From Acanthamoeba lenticulata (lineage: Eukaryota > Discosea > Longamoebia > Acanthamoebidae), in the NCBI GenBank assembly GCA_002179805.1, contig NAVB01006118.1, forward strand, positions 1 to 13,947: a stretch of DNA of 13,947 nucleotides. Reading direction: 5' to 3'. The translations under genes and the position numbers were made by a program. Positions 1-8,826 of this stretch are shown here, in pieces (within the stretch, counting starts at the first letter, position 1; every line of letters begins with the position of its first letter). Under the pieces are notes generated by a model, which was given only the letters and a program-made list of their open reading frames with translations, made no database searches and was not told the DNA's origin.

Positions 1-174
1 AACGGTCCACATGATCCGACCGGGCTACGCCGTCGAGTACGACTACGTCGACCCACGTGAGCTGCGACCGACGCTAGAGACCCGCCGCATCGGCGGCCTC
101 TACTTTGCCGGGCAGATCAACGGCACCACCGGGTACAACAGCCACATCACCCGCGGCCTGAAGGCGGCCCTCTC

Positions 175-205
<31 letters not shown>

Positions 206-1391
206 CTGTGGAGACTTACGTCGCGCGGCAGGTACGAGGAAGCCGCGGCACAGGGCATCATGGCCGGGATGAACGCCGCGCTGGCGGTCAAGGACGCCGA
301 GCCGTTCGTGCTCGACCGCGCTGACGCCTACATCGGCGTCCTCATCGATGACCTCGTCACCGTGGGCACCAAGGTGGCGCCCGCCCTTGCGCTCTCGCCG
401 CGACCCCCCCCCCTCTCTTCCCAAAACCAAATGATCCTCGGCGCATTGGATTGACCACAGAATGGGCGCGGCGCGAGGACAGGAGCCCTACCGCATGTTC
501 ACGTCGCGAGCAGAGTACCGGTTGTCGCTCCGGGTGGACAACGCCGACTTCCGGCTCACGGAGCGCGCCCACGCGGTCGGGGCGGTCTCGCACGACCGGA
601 TGGCGCGGTACGAGGCGCGTAAGCGTGAAGTGGAGACTCTCAAGGCGCGCCTCCGCGCGCACGTCGAGTCTGCCCAGGAGTGGGCGAGGCGCGGCCTACC
701 TGCTCCGCGCGACGGGCGCAAACGGAGCGCGTGGGAGATGATGGCGCACTACAAGGCGCCTCTCGCACAGCTCGCCGCGGTACGGGCTCCGTTGTTTTCA
801 CCTATCGGCGAAAAGAAACAAACAAACAAACAAACAAAGAAACAAACAAACAAACAAACAAACAAACAAACAAACAAACAAACAAACAAACAAACAAACA
901 AACAAACAAACAAACAAACAAACAAACAAACGGGCGTTTGTGGCCGCAGATCTGGCCGGACCAGTACGCGGCGGTTAAAGAGTCGACGGCGTGGCATGTG
1001 GAAGTCGAGGCGCAGTACAGCGCCTATCTCAAGCAGCAGGAGGCCGAGATTGCGGCCTTTAAGAAGGAGGAGACCCTGCTGCTGCCGACCGATCTCGACT
1101 ATGGCGAGATGGCGTCACTTTCCATCGAAGAGAGGCAGAAGCTCTCCGCCGCACGGCCCACCACGCTCGGTGCGTTTATTATCACCTCCCCCGGCCCCCA
1201 CCAATGACTGACCAGCCAGTAACCCATCATGTGCAGGAGCGGCGTCGCGCATCCCGGGAATAACTCCAAACGCAATGCTCTTCCTCACCCGCTACGCCAA
1301 GCGAGCATCAATGGGCACTGCCAATTTGGCGACCGGGGAGCCGCAGCAACAACGTGATGAGCCTGGAAGCGCCACCAGAAGGCACCACTAG
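1..1391 (+). CDS. MTO1: MTO1/GidA tRNA uridine-5-carboxymethylaminomethyl modification enzyme, C-terminal 314 residues (5' partial)
   Basis: With its partner MSS1/GTPBP3, MTO1 installs the carboxymethylaminomethyl-type group on wobble uridine of mitochondrial tRNAs, using FAD. The N-terminal FAD domain lies outside the window. Visible exons are <1-132, 232-373, 483-779, 950-1169 and 1237-1391, reading from base 2. Joining them restores family motifs that introns interrupt: [41 protein letters not shown] and [14 protein letters not shown]. The helical C-terminus, which in GidA docks the MnmE-type partner, ends with ...RPTTLG and [12 protein letters not shown]. It is followed by about 28 polar, unconserved residues before TAG. 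All four introns have GT-AG ends (99, 109, 170 and 67 nt) and carry simple repeats: a CT tract, a C10 run and (AAAC)29. Identity is very secure. Cytosolic or mitochondrial location cannot be judged without the N-terminus. Confidence 0.95.
171..207 (+). repeat. CT-rich microsatellite in MTO1 intron
   Basis: An imperfect TC dinucleotide tract of about 37 nt lies inside the 133-231 intron. Pyrimidines are on the sense strand, 24 nt before the CAG acceptor, so it can serve as an extended polypyrimidine tract. Confidence 0.9.
816..931 (+). repeat. (AAAC)29 tetranucleotide microsatellite in MTO1 intron
   Basis: There are 29 tandem 4-nt units; the sixth (836-839) is AAAG and the rest are AAAC. It fills two thirds of the 780-949 intron. 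The repeat has no stop codon in any sense frame (it reads K-Q-T-N), so long spurious reading frames run through it. Spliced MTO1 passes cleanly from LAA to IWPDQYA across it, confirming it is intronic. Confidence 0.97.
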
Positions 1392-1586
1392 AAATTATTT
1401 ATTTCGAGCACTTTTGAAATCTTAAATCCTGGATTTTACCCGACAAGGAGCGCGCAAACCCATTTTCTGTTGTCTACACGAAAAGGGTCTTTCTTTCTTT
1501 CTCCTTCCCTTGCATCGCGAAGTCGTCCCGTGTGGCCTTCCTGATCTCTCTCTTTCCCCCCGTCGGTTCTCAACACATCATCGAAC
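1392..1586 (+). promoter_or_regulatory. MTO1-RPS13 intergenic region with pyrimidine-rich RPS13 leader
   Basis: This stretch follows the MTO1 stop, opens AT-rich (1391-1440) and then becomes strongly pyrimidine-rich, about 1487-1514 and 1540-1565. In other eukaryotes ribosomal-protein mRNAs often start in a pyrimidine tract that controls translation, and the position fits. The transcription start is not known, so a TOP element is only inferred. No clear TATA box was seen. Confidence 0.4.
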
Positions 1587-2114
1587 ATGGGTCGTATGCA
1601 TGGACCTGGTAAGGGTATTTCGGGCTCTGCCCAGCCCTTCAAGCGCACTGCTCCCTCGTGGCTGAAGACCACCACGCCCGAGGTGACTGATCTCATCTGC
1701 AAGCTCGCCAAGAAGGGTCTGACCCCCTCGCAGATCGGTGTCATCCTCCGTGATTCGCACGGTATTGGTAAGGTCAAGTTCGTCACCGGCAGCAAGGTTC
1801 TCCGCATCCTTAAGGCCAACGGTTTGTCCTCCTACCATAGCATTCGCGCCTCATCTCGCCTCGTCTCACGTTTTTTCTCCCATTGTTTTACAGGTCTTGC
1901 CCCGGAGCTCCCTGAGGATCTTTACCACCTGGTCAAGAAGGCCGTCGCCGTGAGGAAGCACCTCGAGAAGTTCAGGAAGGACAAGGATGCCAAGTTCAGG
2001 CTCATTCTGATTGAGTCGCGTATCCACCGTCTCTCCCGCTACTACCGCCGCACGAAGCAGCTCCCCCCCAACTGGAAGTACGAGTCGTCCACGGCCTCGG
2101 CCCTCGTCGCCTAA
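1587..2114 (+). CDS. RPS13: 40S ribosomal protein S13 (uS15)
   Basis: This is a structural protein of the small cytosolic ribosomal subunit, orthologous to bacterial S15. Two exons, 1587-1821 and 1894-2114, encode exactly 151 residues, the usual eukaryotic length. The start [12 protein letters not shown] is characteristic, as are [19 protein letters not shown] and the basic helix [20 protein letters not shown] near the C-terminus. The 72-nt intron 1822-1893 is GT-AG and splits the Gly codon in [15 protein letters not shown]. It has an 11-nt T-rich stretch before the acceptor and no box C/D or H/ACA features, so it does not appear to host a snoRNA. The start context is AACATGG. Codon choice is strongly biased to C/G-ending codons, as expected for a highly expressed gene. 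Confidence 0.99.
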   Translation: MGRMHGPGKGISGSAQPFKRTAPSWLKTTTPEVTDLICKLAKKGLTPSQIGVILRDSHGIGKVKFVTGSKVLRILKANGLSSYHSIRASSRLVSRFFSHCFTGLAPELPEDLYHLVKKAVAVRKHLEKFRKDKDAKFRLILIESRIHRLSRYYRRTKQLPPNWKYESSTASALVA

Positions 2115-2240
2115 GGTGGTGTTTGCTTGACAATTATAAGTCCTTATCTAAACACTGCTCCTCATGTTCATCCACACTCTCTACCCTCGGGAAGAAAAGA
2201 AGCGATAAAAAAACCACAATCAACTTTTTGCAAAGATTCA

Positions 2241-2246
2241 TTTATT
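2241..2246 (-). other. Candidate polyadenylation signal AATAAA of the zinc-knuckle gene
   Basis: The minus strand reads AATAAA here, 28 nt beyond the TAG of the zinc-knuckle gene. It lies in the 159-nt region between that gene and the convergent RPS13. RPS13 itself has no perfect AATAAA; GATAAA near 2202 is the nearest variant. Confidence 0.55.
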
Positions 2247-2273
2247 CGATTAGGCTGTCCATCCACCAAGCGC

Positions 2274-3879
2274 CTAGTATGGTCTCATGGGCGGAGGGCG
2301 CTCCAGGCAGTCCCGCGCTTGGTGGCCTGGCTTCTTGCAAGCGTAGCAGGTATCGCAGTCCTTGGCAATGTGGCCCTGTGCCCGCCCAACGTGAGCACAG
2401 TGTGCTGAGCGGACCAGTGAGCCTGGTGAGGGAGTACGACGTACGTCTAGCCCACACTTGTAGCAAGTCTTGACATCGCCCTTGGGGCACTCGCGAGCAA
2501 AGTGACCCGGCACACCGCACCTGCAACAGAAATCGAGCTGGTGAGCGAAGCTGCGCAGACCAGCAGGCGATCGCATGGAGGAGCGAAAGAGAAAGAGGGA
2601 GGCAGTACTTGTAGCAGCCCACGCCCCTGCCACCCCCAAAGCCTGGCGCGTAGGGGTCGTAGCCGCCGTGCGGGCCACCGTGACCCATGCCCATACCCAT
2701 GCCGCCGCCACGGCCCATGTCCATCATCCGGTGCATGTCGCTTTCCCTCATGCCGTGATGGTACCCACCATGCATCATGTCCGGTGGGTAGCCCATCGGA
2801 GGGCCGTAGCCTGTGTGCGCATCGATGAGATGAGCAAGAAGGACTCAAGAGCAACAACAATGATGAAGGGCGGACTCGTACGCGCACCTCCGCCCATGCC
2901 GTAGCCGTCCCTGTCCATGTACGGGCCGCCGTACCCGCCCGGCGGGCCGTAGCCGCCGCCACACATCCTGCGGACGCACCACACGAAGGGGCGTAAGCCT
3001 CGTGAGACGCGTGCGCGTCTTTCATCAACAAAGCAGCTGGCGCGACGCAAAAATGTAGAGAGGGAGAGAGAGAGAGAGAGCTGCTGGCTGCGAGGTGGTA
3101 CCGACCTTGCAATGTGACCGGGCATGCCGCAGCGATAGCAGATGTCGCGGTTAAGGTAGAGGTTGGGGCACACTGAGGCCCGGTGGCCCTTGCCGCTGCA
3201 CTTGTAGCACGGAGGCTCATCGCTGTTGGCCGCGCCCTGCCGTGAAGGGCACATCACCGCGATGTGGCCGTATCCTGAAGTTGGTGTGGTTGTAACCGCG
3301 AAGGGGCTTAGCTATTGAGATTGGCTTGGCCAAGAAGAACCACAGCGCGCAGCAAGACCGCGCTCACCTCCACACTTGTAGCACAAGTTTCTTCTCCTCT
3401 TCGCCTCTTCATCCCTATCATGATAGTCTCGAGCATGGTCGTCCTCCCTCTCCGGGTACTTCCTCTTTCTGTCCCTATCATCGTCGCGATCGCGATCACG
3501 GTCCCGATCGCGCGAGGGCGAGTAATGACTCCGCTCCCTCTCGCGGCTGCTTCCTCTCCTCTCCCTACTTGCTGACGGCGACTCTCCGCCTCCTCTTGCG
3601 TCATCTGCACCTCCACTCCTCTCCCTATCTCGCTCATACTCACTGCTTGCCTCTCTACAAGCAGTCCCACATGTCAAATGTTGTTCTATCCAAGAGTTGT
3701 TGCGCGCTGGAAGCCGCAGCCCGGGTTGCCATTCACATCACATCACATTCCGCGCACCTTCTCGGAGAATAATTGTCAGCAGAAACCGGAGGCGCGTCCA
3801 CATACTGTGCTGATGATCGTCTGAAATCGCGTTCGTCATCGGGCGAACGGTCGCCAGCTCTTTCGCTCTGATCTTCCAT
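2274..3879 (-). CDS. RD/RS-rich protein with six CCHC zinc knuckles
   Basis: Predicted RNA- or single-stranded nucleic-acid-binding protein of 345 residues. Exons in transcript order: 3879-3758, 3654-3368, 3274-3106, 2967-2888, 2810-2609, 2520-2445 and 2375-2274. The N-terminus (about 1-131) is rich in Arg, Asp, Glu and Ser, with Arg-Asp repeats and the basic KRRRN, like splicing-factor RD/RS domains. CCHC knuckles (C-x2-C-x4-H-x4-C) start at Cys132, 159, 182, 285, 306 and 322, for example CYKCGGYGHIAVMC and CYRCGMPGHIARMC. An 89-residue Gly/Met/His/Tyr-rich linker separates knuckles 3 and 4. The knuckles resemble CNBP/Gis2, but the RD domain makes a pre-mRNA-processing role equally likely. 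Splicing is needed to complete knuckles 1, 3, 4 and 5. The second exon could instead start at 3642 (CAG acceptor), losing four residues. The gene shares its upstream region with CWC15. Confidence 0.87.
3064..3080 (-). repeat. CT microsatellite (sense strand) in zinc-knuckle gene intron
   Basis: A (GA)n run on the plus strand, so (CT)n in the transcript, inside the 138-nt intron 3105-2968. It lies about 95 nt before the CAG acceptor. Confidence 0.85.
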
Positions 3880-4017
3880 CTGTGGATTAATGCGCACCAC
3901 TGCCAACGTTGTTTTTGTGTATTTTTTTTTTTCTTTGCCGAATTTCCTTTCAGCTTCGAGAACGACAATTTTCTGTTCTTCTTCAGCTGCCCCCATCCTT
4001 CGTACGGCCACAAACAG
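3880..4017. promoter_or_regulatory. 138-bp bidirectional intergenic region
   Basis: It separates the start codons of the minus-strand zinc-knuckle gene (3879) and plus-strand CWC15 (4018). Both promoters and both 5' leaders must fit here or extend into the neighbouring gene. It has an AT-rich centre with a 10-nt T run at 3925-3934. No TATA box was recognised with confidence. Confidence 0.6.
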
Positions 4018-4710
4018 ATGACATCAGCTGCGCGCCCTACTTTCCATCCTGCTAGGGGCAATGCCCATCAAGGCGGCAACCGTCTGCACGCCCCCACAGC
4101 ACAGACCTCTGCCAAGGATCAACCAGGCCACAAAGAACTGAAATTGCGAAAATCTGGCCAGAATGCCCCAGGCGAGCTGCGCGCCAAGGATCTCAAAGCA
4201 GAGCTTGAAGAAAGGGAGAGGCGACATTTTGAATCAAAGGCGCCTGGCGGCGCTGGACGGGATTTAGTCGATGCTGCGGCCGCGCCACGGCCCTTGATGA
4301 TAGAACATGCGCGAAAGAGGGAGGAAGAAAAAGAGAGCTTGGACGCTGATGACTCTGATTCATCTGATGATGACGATGATTCAGATGACGACGGTGACGA
4401 CAGCGAAGACGACACGGCCGAGCTGATGCGAGAGTTAGAAAAGATCAAGAAGGAGCGCGAAGAAGAGAAGCGAAGACAAGAGGAGGAAAGGGAGAGGATG
4501 GATGCGGAGAAGAAGGATGAAGAGGTCAAGTTCGGCAACCCCCTCTTGGCCGCCAGGGGCGAGGGCGATTTCAACGTGAAGAAGAGGTGGTATGAGGACG
4601 TCGTCTTCCGTAATCAGGCCAAAGATGAGCCCCAAAAGAAGAAGCGCTTCATTAACGACACCATCAGGAACGATTTCCACAAGAAGTTCCTCTCCAAGTA
4701 CATTCAGTAA
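4018..4710 (+). CDS. CWC15: Spliceosome-associated protein CWC15 (Cwf15/AD-002 family)
   Basis: CWC15 is part of the Prp19/CDC5L-associated assembly in the activated and catalytic spliceosome, in the nucleus. One uninterrupted exon encodes 230 residues, the usual family size. The N-terminus MTSAARPTFHPARG is the family signature and fixes the start. The middle has a long acidic Asp/Ser stretch (about 108-134) and then a Glu/Arg/Lys-rich helix likely to be a coiled coil (about 135-172). The C-terminus carries the second conserved block: NPLL, then VKKRWYEDVVFRNQAK, FINDTIRNDFHKKF and a terminal KYIQ. It is the only RNA-processing gene here without introns. It diverges from the zinc-knuckle gene 138 bp away, suggesting possible co-expression. 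Confidence 0.97.
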   Translation: MTSAARPTFHPARGNAHQGGNRLHAPTAQTSAKDQPGHKELKLRKSGQNAPGELRAKDLKAELEERERRHFESKAPGGAGRDLVDAAAAPRPLMIEHARKREEEKESLDADDSDSSDDDDDSDDDGDDSEDDTAELMRELEKIKKEREEEKRRQEEERERMDAEKKDEEVKFGNPLLAARGEGDFNVKKRWYEDVVFRNQAKDEPQKKKRFINDTIRNDFHKKFLSKYIQ

Positions 4711-5081
4711 GCTTTACCAATACACTACCTTTCTTCTTGTTTCCAGTGCCTGCTCTGTGTACGGTCTGCAGCGTGAAGAAGAGTTTTCTCGCTTCGAGCA
4801 CTAGCGAAGGCTGGCCGCAGGTCGGCCGCTGCCGGTACAGAAAGTTAGTGCCTATGAGGCAGCGGCCGCGACGAAGGACAACACTTTTGTGGATAACTAG
4901 GAGTGTTTCCACTTGTAGCAGGCAAAGGCGCAGCAAGCCTTTCCCGCAGGAGGAGCCACGCGGAGTCTGTACTTGCGAATTTCGTGAAGGAAAAGTCACG
5001 AGTAAAAGTCGCCGCCGAAGTGCTCAGGGCCACAACAAGGGAGCAAGCTTTTGCGCCCCGCAAGCATCGCCCGTGAAAGAA
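4711..5081 (+). other. Intergenic region upstream of the RING-YEATS gene, with possible N-terminal extension
   Basis: This 371-nt stretch holds the CWC15 3' end and the RING-YEATS promoter and leader. The frame of the RING-YEATS protein stays open upstream, with an in-frame ATG at 4854 that would add 76 Arg/Lys/Ser-rich residues. That extension has no recognisable domain and its codon use looks non-coding, so I treat it as leader. No RNA gene or repeat was seen. Confidence 0.5.
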
Positions 5082-6284
5082 ATGATGATGAACGTGGATG
5101 GTGACTCTCCTTTGGCTGAGATGAGCGATGTTGAATTGCGACAGCTGCTGGAAGCGCAAGGTGTAACGATTTCAGCCGACGCGTCACGTGAGCAATTGAC
5201 CGCTCTTGTAGAGGAACATTGCATGGGCTCTTCTTCCTCTTCTTTGATCACGCGTGCGACCGAAGGGAGCAGCGATTCGTCAATGGTTAAGCTTGAAGGG
5301 GTGGATTTTATGTGTGCCGTGTGCACGGAGCTCATCTACCGGCCAGTCACCATCCCGTGCGTGCTCCCTCGTTCTGACGACCTTGGTCAAAGCTTTTGTC
5401 AGCATACATTCCGCGTGTTGATGGTCTTTGCTCGTTCCTCACGGGTATGCGCAGTTGTGGGCACTCGTTCTGTGAGGCGTGCCTAACAATGGCCCTCAGC
5501 TACAAGCCGCAGTGCCCTATGTGCCGTGAAGTGTGCGTCCTTTCGCCCGCCCAATTCAAAACCAACGTTCTGCTGGTACGCTGTGCTCTTCGTTGGCAGA
5601 CTTCTCCCCTGGACGCATGCTCATCCCCGGACCCACAGGCAACCATCATTGAGCAAAGCTTCAAAGATATTTATGCGAAGCGAGCGCAGGAGGTGACCAA
5701 GCAAGCTCAGCTTCTACAAGGCAAGAAGAAGCTCATTATTGGCAACACCCATGAAATTGTCCCTGTGCGTGTACCTCCATCAGGCTGTATCTGGTGAGGG
5801 ATCCAAACTGAATCAGGCGCATGTGTGACTACAGTCCTCCTCGCAGAATCAACACAAGTGGAAGTTCTTCTGCACGGTGCTCAACATGGATGAGCGCCTA
5901 GGCGCTTCTGCTCCTTCCGTGCCTGCCTCCACGTACATCCAGGTAAGTAGCTCCTCCTCCAATTTGTTTTGGGCCGCAAGGGGCTGACCAGGTGGCTTCT
6001 TCCTGGAAGAGGGTGGAGGTGAACTTGCACCCTACTTTCCGTCCCAACAAGCTTGTCCTCTCGGACGCGCCGTTTGAGTTTACGCGTGTACGCTCCCCGT
6101 CTCAGGCGACCTCCCAACTGCAACTACTCACCTGTCGGCGCAGATTGGTTGGGGTGTGTTTATGCTTCGCGGCACGGTGCACTTCTTGCCCAAGTACAAC
6201 ATGCGTCCCATCGCCTTCGAGCACATGCTGTCCTTCGAGCGGAACGGCACTCACAGAGAGTATCACATCTCCTTCGGTGCCTGA
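5082..6284 (+). CDS. RING finger-YEATS domain protein (candidate E3 ligase reading acylated histones)
   Basis: A 278-residue protein. Exons: 5082-5356, 5455-5575, 5639-5764, 5847-5942, 6010-6087 and 6144-6284. Residues 12-46 (MSDVELRQLLEAQGV...) resemble a SAP-type helix-turn-helix. A complete C3HC4 RING uses Cys78, 81, 93, His95, Cys98, 101, 112 and 115; an intron splits it, and joining gives PCGHSFCEACL. Residues about 163-278 form a YEATS domain: IIGNTHEIVP, NQHKWKFF, VEVNLHPTF, APFEFTRIGWGVF and a final FEHMLSFERNG block. Acyl-lysine pocket residues known from AF9/GAS41 are present: His213, Thr215, Phe216 and Trp235. Inference: a nuclear ubiquitin ligase recruited to acetylated or crotonylated histones. 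Start chosen at the first of three ATGs; 4854 is possible. The acceptor of intron 3 may be 5834 instead of 5846, adding SSSQ. Domains are secure; substrate and partner are unknown. Confidence 0.87.
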
Positions 6285-6412
6285 CCGGCCAGCCGCAACA
6301 CGGTTTGCAGTTTGAGCGTGTGATTATTTTGTGTTTTTGTAAAGTTCCTCGAATTTTTTCAACAAGCAGTTTTTGGCGCGAATTCGAATTGGGACAACAT
6401 CTGTTTGTTGTG

Positions 6413-8826
6413 ATGTTGGCTCGCGTAGCTTCCGAGCTTCGTGCTCGGCAAGCTCATGTGAAAGAGGAATGGTTGCAAGCTTGTTTAGATCACATTCGCA
6501 CGAAAGAGGGCATTGAGGGTGATGCGCGTCGGCTCGCCGATGCAGTATTTCAGCATTTCCTGACTGCCGATTTGAATCTAGTGGCCTCACAAGGAACTTT
6601 GCCACAAAATGTAGCAAAGATGCACAAAGAACAGCTTACGGTGCGTCTCGCAATCATTTTGTTTCGATTCTCCCAGATATCCATTTACCGTGTTAGTGCT
6701 CCAGGGCAGCTACTTGCTTCAAATCGATGAAATGGTGAACATCGAGGCACCGATCGAGCACCTGGGGCGAGTGGCTGAGGACGAAGATGAAGAAAAAGCC
6801 CTGGAGAAGAAGCAGAGACGCGAAGCGGACGGGCGTGGTGGACGTGGCCGCGGACGAGGCGGGTTCCCAACGCAACACGGACAGCACCAACGACAGCCCA
6901 ACTATCACACGTACAAGCTAAACCTTTCCGACGGCGTGCGCAAAGTGTCTGCGTTAGAGTATAGGCCTCTGCATGCACTCGACCTCGAGCGTACGCCGCC
7001 AGGCACCAAAATCCTCATCAGGGATGTGCTCGTGCGGCGCGGCATGCTCCTACTCATTTCTGCCAACGTGCAAGTGCTTGGCGGTGGCGTGGCTAGCCTC
7101 ATCGAAGCTCACCAGCAGGCCATCGCGTTCAAGCGCAGGCGCGGGTACGTCGTTGTGCTGGCTTCGACTCGTGCACTGGCGCTCATGTAGTGTCTTTTGT
7201 ACTCCAGGCAAGGCCTCGAGGATGAACCAATGAGCCCGTCGCAGGTATCAACGACTGACCACCAGCCGTCGAGCGCCAAGCGACTTCGTGTAGACAACAC
7301 GCCCCCTACAACCACTACATCAACAACGACTTCTAGCATCCCCGAGCCTCCGATTAAGCTTTCCCGACCATCGTCGTTCTCTACTCTGAACTCTCTTGCG
7401 CCCAAACCCTCTTCGTCTTCCTTTTCGTCTACGTCTTCAGCCTCGGTTTCACGAACTACGTCAATGTCCACGTTCGCCTCGTCATTGGTTCCTGCAGCTG
7501 CTCGACCGGCGTTTCCCTCCTCTACAACTACTTCAACCTCAACAACGACCACTTTACCCTCGTCTTCCTCCTATGGTGCGCCCGCGATCTCGATACCATT
7601 GTTTTCCCGCACTACTACTTCGTCCTCTACTTTGGCAATGAATCGGGAGCGAGCCGCGGCCTCCTCTCCTACGCCCCCCAATATCAACGACTCCAATGAT
7701 AGCATTGAAGACGAGGTCCTGCTCCTCTTCCCCCTATGGAAACCAGCTCAAACGGATTAACGTAGTTGTTGGATTTCCAGGAAGGAGAAAAGCACGACGA
7801 GAGTGGGACCTCGGTGCCGCTGTCGGTCATCAAGCAAGAGGCTAATCGTCGTGATCATGACGGTAAGAAGAAGCCGGAATCGAGCCGAGGCGAAGGCGAA
7901 CAGCGCTACAAAGGGCTCTCGCTATCGCTCAAGAAGGTCAAGGAAGAGCCGCCCAAAACAGTTATCTCGCTTGTTGACGAGGAGCCGCCTCCTCCTCTTC
8001 TTCTCGTACGCTCTTTTTATCGTCCAATGACTGTTGCTTGTGCTCCTGCTGATGCTGCTACTTTTCATTCCACGCCATTGGCGCAATAGCCCAAAGTTAA
8101 AAAGGAGCCTGTGCCTCCAACCGAGAGCTATCATCTAGTCGATGTGCCGGACGACTTTGGGTTCAGCCTGGGCGACCTGCTCGAGTTTGAGAACGGTAAT
8201 GGTTCCCAACATGACCGCACCGCGCCCTTTGTGTACATAGACGAACTCGCGGCAGACCTGGCCACGGGGCGCCAGGTGACCGTGAAGGCAGCTTCCATCG
8301 AGCTCCTCAAGGGCTCCTTCCAGTACAAGTCCGGTACAGCACATCCCTTACCTCGAGCATGTTGGCAAGGAGGAGGAAGAAGAATGCGCGTAGAATCACA
8401 GAGGCTTATGCCAATCCGCCACTGGTGCAGGTGAGTACTCGTTGGAGCTCAAGCTCGAGGACGGGAGCGGCGCGCTGCAGGCCGTCATGTCCAACGAGGT
8501 GGTGGCGGAGCTGATCGGCCTTCCCTGCGCCGACTTTTGGGCCAACATCGCGCGGGGCGACGAGAGCGCCAAGGACAATATGCGGCGTCGCATGCGGCAG
8601 CTCGAAGTGGCGCTGTTCAACCTGGAGGGCCTCATGGACTTGACCCTGGCGGTACCGTCGAAAGACTCTGTCTTCTCTTTCGCGGCAAGCAGCTGAGACA
8701 CCTTTTGGGAACGGACGCGTGTAGGATCCGAAGCCCGTTGTGACGCGGGTCTATCGCCCGACGACGGATCATGTAAGGCAGCTCCTGGCCCGCGTTTCGG
8801 CTTCGCATCTGCTGGCTCCTCACTGA
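6413..8826 (+). CDS. RMI1: RMI1, OB-fold subunit of the RecQ helicase-TOP3-RMI complex
   Basis: RMI1 stabilises topoisomerase III and helps the BLM/Sgs1-type helicase dissolve double Holliday junctions without crossover, in the nucleus. Seven exons: 6413-6640, 6705-7144, 7208-7715, 7781-8005, 8090-8333, 8431-8651 and 8725-8826, giving 655 residues (human 625). The N-terminal helical part (1-76) leads into OB fold 1: YLLQIDEMVNI, LNLSDGVRKVSALEY, TPPGTKILIRDVLVRRGMLL and NVQVLGGGV. An Arg/Gly-rich insert interrupts it near 120-135. Residues about 224-392 are Ser/Thr/Pro-rich and probably disordered. Residues 393-475 carry SUMO-type motifs. Residues about 478-640 match the C-terminal OB fold, which in animals binds RMI2: ATGRQVTVKAASIELLKG, LELKLEDGSGALQAVMS. 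The donor of intron 3 (GTCCTG at 7716) is weak but the only GT that fits. Confidence 0.92.

Noticed and set aside
462..1211. Long reading frames encoding Lys-Gln-Thr-Asn repeats across 816-931
   Set aside because: They arise because AAAC repeats contain no stop. The spliced MTO1 protein skips this region cleanly, so it is intron.
1822..1893. snoRNA in the RPS13 intron, as in vertebrates
   Set aside because: The intron is only 72 nt and lacks RUGAUGA/CUGA or H/ACA boxes.
2502..2904. Plus-strand frames opposite the zinc-knuckle gene
   Set aside because: They are His/Pro/Ala-rich shadows of the Gly/Met-rich linker codons and lack domain content.
4119..4574. Serine-rich minus-strand frame opposite CWC15
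   Set aside because: It is the complement of the Asp/Glu-rich coding stretch of CWC15; no start context or domain supports it.
4737..5081. Extended N-terminus of the RING-YEATS protein
   Set aside because: The frame is open, but the segment begins without ATG until 4854, has no domain, and the triple ATG at 5082 starts the recognisable part. Noted as an alternative only.
7109..7552. Minus-strand Val/Glu/Asp-rich frame
   Set aside because: It mirrors the Thr/Ser-rich exon of RMI1, whose splicing and frame are supported on both sides.
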